Positions 60,546 to 64,000 of a DNA stretch of 64,000 nt are shown piece by piece. The translations under genes were made by a program, and so were the position numbers. Source of the DNA: Zygaena filipendulae (Eukaryota; Arthropoda; Insecta; Lepidoptera; Zygaenidae); assembly GCA_907165275.2 (NCBI GenBank), contig OU015655.1:8506501-8570500 (forward strand). Direction: 5' to 3'. Positions within the stretch are counted from its first letter, which is position 1. Each line of letters starts with the position of its first letter. The notes under the pieces are model-generated. The model did no database searches and was not told the origin of the DNA. It saw nothing but the letters and a program-made list of their open reading frames with translations.

Positions 60546-60997
60546 ATAAAATGTATGTGTGTACCTACTGTCAGTGGCGTGCCTAGGGTCTCAGAATTTC
60601 CCATAGGTTAGAAAGAGAAGATAAAACCCAGATCGCAAGCCAACGCGTGCGAGTGAGGTAACTAGCTGTTGCGAAATTAGGTGCCTACTACACACTAGCT
60701 AGTTTTCAGAAAATGCACTTTTATTTTGAAGAAATAAATGCGCGCATTTTTAAATGTTATGACGTTCAATTATTAATAATATATTAATTGATATACTATA
60801 GTGAGTATTTTAGCTAGGCAAGCCAGGCTTTTGGGCTTGTATGGAAGGACCGCCACTACCTACTGTGTATGTCTATATTATGTCTGTTTTGTTACTAATT
60901 ATGTATTTTCGTTGAAGATTGATTTCATTCGATTCCATATGTTGCAAGATTTTCCCATAATGTGGCATTTAATACTGCAGTGTATGTATACAGTGTA

Positions 60998-61207
60998 TAT
61001 CCTACTAATATTATAAATGTGAAAGTGTGGATGTTTGGATGTTTGGATGTTTGTTACTCAATCACGCAAAAACGGCTGAACGGATTTGGATGAAATTTGG
61101 CATGCACGTTGTTTAGGGTACAGAGAAGGACATAGAGTACTTTTTATCCCGGATTTCCCGCGGGAACTTCGAAATTACTGTGGGTGAAACCTTGGGCCAC
61201 AGCTAGT
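60998..61207 (+). mobile_element. Helitron-like element, forward
   Basis: 'cctactaatattataaatgtgaaagtgtgg' with 'ggatgtttggatgtttgga' repeats, 'cggctgaacggatttggatg', 'cccgcgggaacttcg' and 'ccacagctagt'. Complete in order. Confidence 0.65.
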
Positions 61208-61307
61208 TATAGTATAGTGGACTGTGCCTACAAAATTGTGAGAGTCGGGAACATCGGTAATCTACATTCATGCTTATATAGCCACTATGACAATCTCCTT
61301 TTATTGC

Positions 61308-61450
61308 CTACTAGCTTTTCTCCGCCGTTTTCCCTCGTTAATTTCAGAGTTCCTGGGTATTTCCGGGATAAAACACCTATAACCTACCACCTTTTCTGTA
61401 CTCCTAGTAATATGCATGCAAAACTTCATTAGGACGTGAGAGGCAACAGA
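61308..61450 (-). mobile_element. Helitron-like fragment, reverse
   Basis: 'actagcttttctccgccgttttccctcg', then 'ttccgggataaaacacctataacc'. Diverged. Confidence 0.45.
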
Positions 61451-62111
61451 TATACTGAGTTAGGTATACTTTCTATACATAATAGATACTACTTGTTTAT
61501 ATACAAATTAGAATATTATAATATGTAATATTTACTGACGATAACTGCTAAATCAGAATAATTATGTTCCCACCAAGCGAATGAGCTTGTCTTAAGCAGT
61601 TGGGACTTGGGATTTTTATTTCTGAAGCGCCCACTGCTTCAATGACTAGTGGTGAGGGGTGGGAATAATGGTAATAATCCTACTAAACCATACATGATAC
61701 ACTACATATGAATTCTCTGTTCTGTGGGATATCTCTGTCCATTAAAGACTCCCCGTCTTTAGCTACCCTGCGGGATATATGTGTAGATTTTCTCCACGCG
61801 ATTCTCTGATATCGAACTTGGAGACTATTTTTACATTCTGAGCGTTGCTCATAAACGAATCGCGCTAAAGTAAACAGTGTGGATTTTTCTCATTCGTTTT
61901 TTTTTTCTTTAACACAAGTTACGCACAGCTACGAGGACGCAAATCAATAAATCAAACATTATTACACAAAAATGTAGGTATGCTGTATTTTAAAACTGCG
62001 TGAGAGATGTATCGATTTATTCATGTTCGTCGAACATTGCCGTTAGCGATGCCTCAATAACTTTCATGTTAATCTTTGTAGGTACTTAGGTACACTGTTT
62101 CATGTTTGTCT

Positions 62112-62313
62112 GTGGTCATAAAACAAAGTCGCAGCGTCTGTCTGTTTGTCTGTCTGTTCGCGATAAACTCCCTAACTACTGAACGGATTTTTATGCGATT
62201 TTCATTAATAGATAGAGTAATTCAAGAGGAAGGTACCTACGTATAGTTTATCCATAATTCCAGCGGGAACTTCGAAATTACCGCGGGTGAAACCACGGGG
62301 GACAGCTAGTCTA
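62112..62313 (+). mobile_element. Helitron-like element, forward
   Basis: 'gtctgtctgtttgtctgtctg' head, 'aactactgaacggatttttatg' and 'ccgcgggtgaaaccacgggggacagctagt'. It contains TCTG repeats. Confidence 0.6.
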
Positions 62314-62429
62314 TACATATAAATAAAATTGAAGTATCTGTTTGTAATTCCAAATTAACAGCTTTTCCCTAAATGCATATTATGGAAGAATATACGGTCG
62401 GTACATAAGAGGGGTACATAAGGTAGCTG

Positions 62430-62630
62430 CATAAAAAATCAGTTTGATTTCTTGTCTGTCTGTTTGTTCTGGTTAGTCTCTGAAACGGCTGGACCTATTT
62501 AAACGGGACTTTCACTGGCGGATAGCTGATGTTATAAGGAGTAACTGAGGCTACTTTTATTTTAGAAAAAATAGTTCCTGCGGGAATTCTGAATCTCACG
62601 CGGGTGAAACCGCGTGGCACATCTAGTATA
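62430..62630 (+). mobile_element. Helitron-like fragment, forward
   Basis: 'ttgtctgtctgtttgttctg', 'gaaacggctggacctattt', 'tgcgggaattctgaatctcacgcg' and 'gtgaaaccgcgtggcacatctagt'. The tail is slightly altered. Confidence 0.5.
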
Positions 62631-62984
62631 TACTATAAAAACCTACCTAAGCCGAGAACTTACCTACCTAGCTTTGGGTATTTGAGTTTTTTTTCTGTCT
62701 TATTGTTTGTTCACTCACTACTCGCAAACCAATAAGTAGATAAGAATGAAACTTGATATTAAGTAGGTATATGTAGCTCACCCTAATTGATATAACTTAT
62801 ACCCCGAGTTATCATTTAGGATACCTTTATCCCATATTACGTGCTTGATCACTACAGGCATTGGCTAGCTCAAGGTTAATCGTTAGAAAAGACCCGACAT
62901 GTTTCGGACCTACGGGAGTCCTTCATCAGGAGCGAGTATGCGATTAACAGTGAGTAAAGATATTATTATTTACCAAACTTTAAA

Positions 62985-63268
62985 TTCATCCTTACTGTTA
63001 TATTTATGAAAGTGAGTTTGTTTGTTTGTTACGCTTTCACGCCTTAACGGCTCAACCAATCATCATTAAATTTTGCATTGACGTGCAAAATTTAGAAGAA
63101 AAGGATATCGGGTAGGTACTTTTTTATGACAAAATTCCGGCGGAAACACTGAAATTAACGCAGAAGAACTGAGTTTAACTCTGTACACTACACGTTGTCA
63201 TGGGTACAGAATTCCCACGGGATCTCTGAAATTAACGTGAGTGAAACCGCGGGGAATGCAGCTAGTGC
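62985..63268 (+). mobile_element. Helitron-like element with duplicated 3' half
   Basis: 'ttatatttatgaaagtgagtttg', 'acgctttcacgccttaacggctc', then two partial cores ('attccggcggaaacac' at about 63135 and 'ttcccacgggatctctg' at about 63211), ending 'gtgaaaccgcggggaatgcagctagt'. Confidence 0.55.
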
Positions 63269-63642
63269 CTATACCTATACTTTGTGAACAACACTAAATG
63301 AGTAAGTGCAACTCTTCAGTTTCCAAATTGATCATGAGTCATAAGCACAACTAAATTACTTACCTACTGTCAGGACCGCTATTAATTTAGTCTCACAATT
63401 TGCGATTGATTAAAATTTTAATTAAACATTGGTAATTGTTATTACCGATCATGAGTATTTTGAAAGCTGCTACAATGATAGTAATCACAGATTTGGAGCG
63501 TACGAGTTCATAAAATTTTATTAAATTAAACGTGCCACACGTTTTCACCACAGCTTACCGTGTTTTCGGGAAGTCCGATTAATTACCATAGTTTCTGTTG
63601 TTTACTTGCTGGTATCTTACTTGTGGTAGAGCTTTACGTTTA

Positions 63643-63852
63643 ATCCCTACTAACATTATAAATGCGAAAGTAACTCTGTCTGTCTGCCTGTCCGTCTGTT
63701 ACGCTTTCACGCCTTAACGGCTCAACCGATCATTGTGAAATTTTGCATACAGGTTGTCAGGGGTACACGGAAGGACATAGGGTACTTTTATCCCGGAATT
63801 CCCGCGGGAACTCCGAACTTATTGCGGGTGAAACCGCGGGGAACAGCTAGTC
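63643..63852 (+). mobile_element. Helitron-like element, best-preserved copy
   Basis: Head CCCTACTAACATTATAAATG and TCTGTCTGTCTGCCTG, body 'ctttcacgccttaacggctc', core CCCGCGGGAACTCCG, tail GTGAAACCGCGGGGAACAGC followed by TAGT. It serves as the in-window reference for the family. Confidence 0.65.
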
Positions 63853-64000
63853 ATAGATATAATTACTGTAGGCTATGATTTGCAATTAGCACAACATGGC
63901 TGGATGGTTCTTGACTCGAAGCAGATAGAGACACAAGTAAGTAGTACTAAATAAGACCAGAAAACCAGCCATTTAGGTATATATATACATTATATAATTT

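Larger units (their letters stand above)
54159..64000. other. ferlin 3'UTR and repeat-rich intergenic
   Basis: No exon recognised. It contains a likely polyA signal (54476), a (TA)27 run in an inverted repeat (56701-56778), a foldback element (56867-56956), a LINE relic (about 57410-57540), a (CTA)n tract (about 58335-58375), a LINE tail (60263-60350) and at least seven Helitron-like copies between 60.3 and 63.9 kb. The open frames here have no domain signal. Confidence 0.6.

Overview
The window looks like ditrysian moth or butterfly nuclear DNA. It is AT-rich, peppered with short TAGGTA/TACCTA words, and full of short non-autonomous repeats of a type common in Lepidoptera: Helitron-like copies that start near TAATATTATAAATG and end near CAGCTAGT, GGCCAAGTGCG...GGAACCCTAAA copies, and ACCGACTTCCAAAA elements. 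It also has introns, GT-AG splice sites and insect-type genes. I give no species. No tRNA, rRNA or CRISPR was seen.

Layout. (1) 1-15242 is intergenic and repeat-rich, with a mariner transposase relic near 2.5 kb and a GC-rich, promoter-like island near 4.7-4.95 kb. (2) 15243-34588 (+) is an apterous-family LIM-homeodomain gene. Six coding exons splice in perfect phase to 360 residues: two LIM domains, a QKGRPRKRK linker and an Lhx2/9-type homeodomain. Intron 4 is 10.4 kb long and holds several hairpin elements and blocks of unique sequence that could be enhancers. (3) 34589-38229 is intergenic. (4) 38230-54158 (+) is a ferlin gene (multi-C2, tail-anchored membrane protein of the otoferlin/misfire type). 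I assembled it by hand into 31 exons whose phases all agree (1710 residues). (5) Intron 5 of the ferlin carries, on the minus strand, a full or nearly full non-LTR retrotransposon with two intact ORFs (41957-45681). (6) 54159-64000 is repeat-rich intergenic DNA.

How things fit together. Apterous is a nuclear transcription factor (dorsal wing identity and neuron identity in insects). The ferlin is a membrane-fusion or repair protein, and its fly homologue misfire acts in sperm. They are neighbours but show no obvious functional link. The most notable small-scale signals are a canonical A AAA AAC slippery heptamer, correctly phased, in the ORF1/ORF2 overlap of the retrotransposon; an in-frame TGA between a strong upstream ATG and the apterous LIM frame; a probable GC-AG intron in the ferlin; and a perfect 42-bp palindrome.
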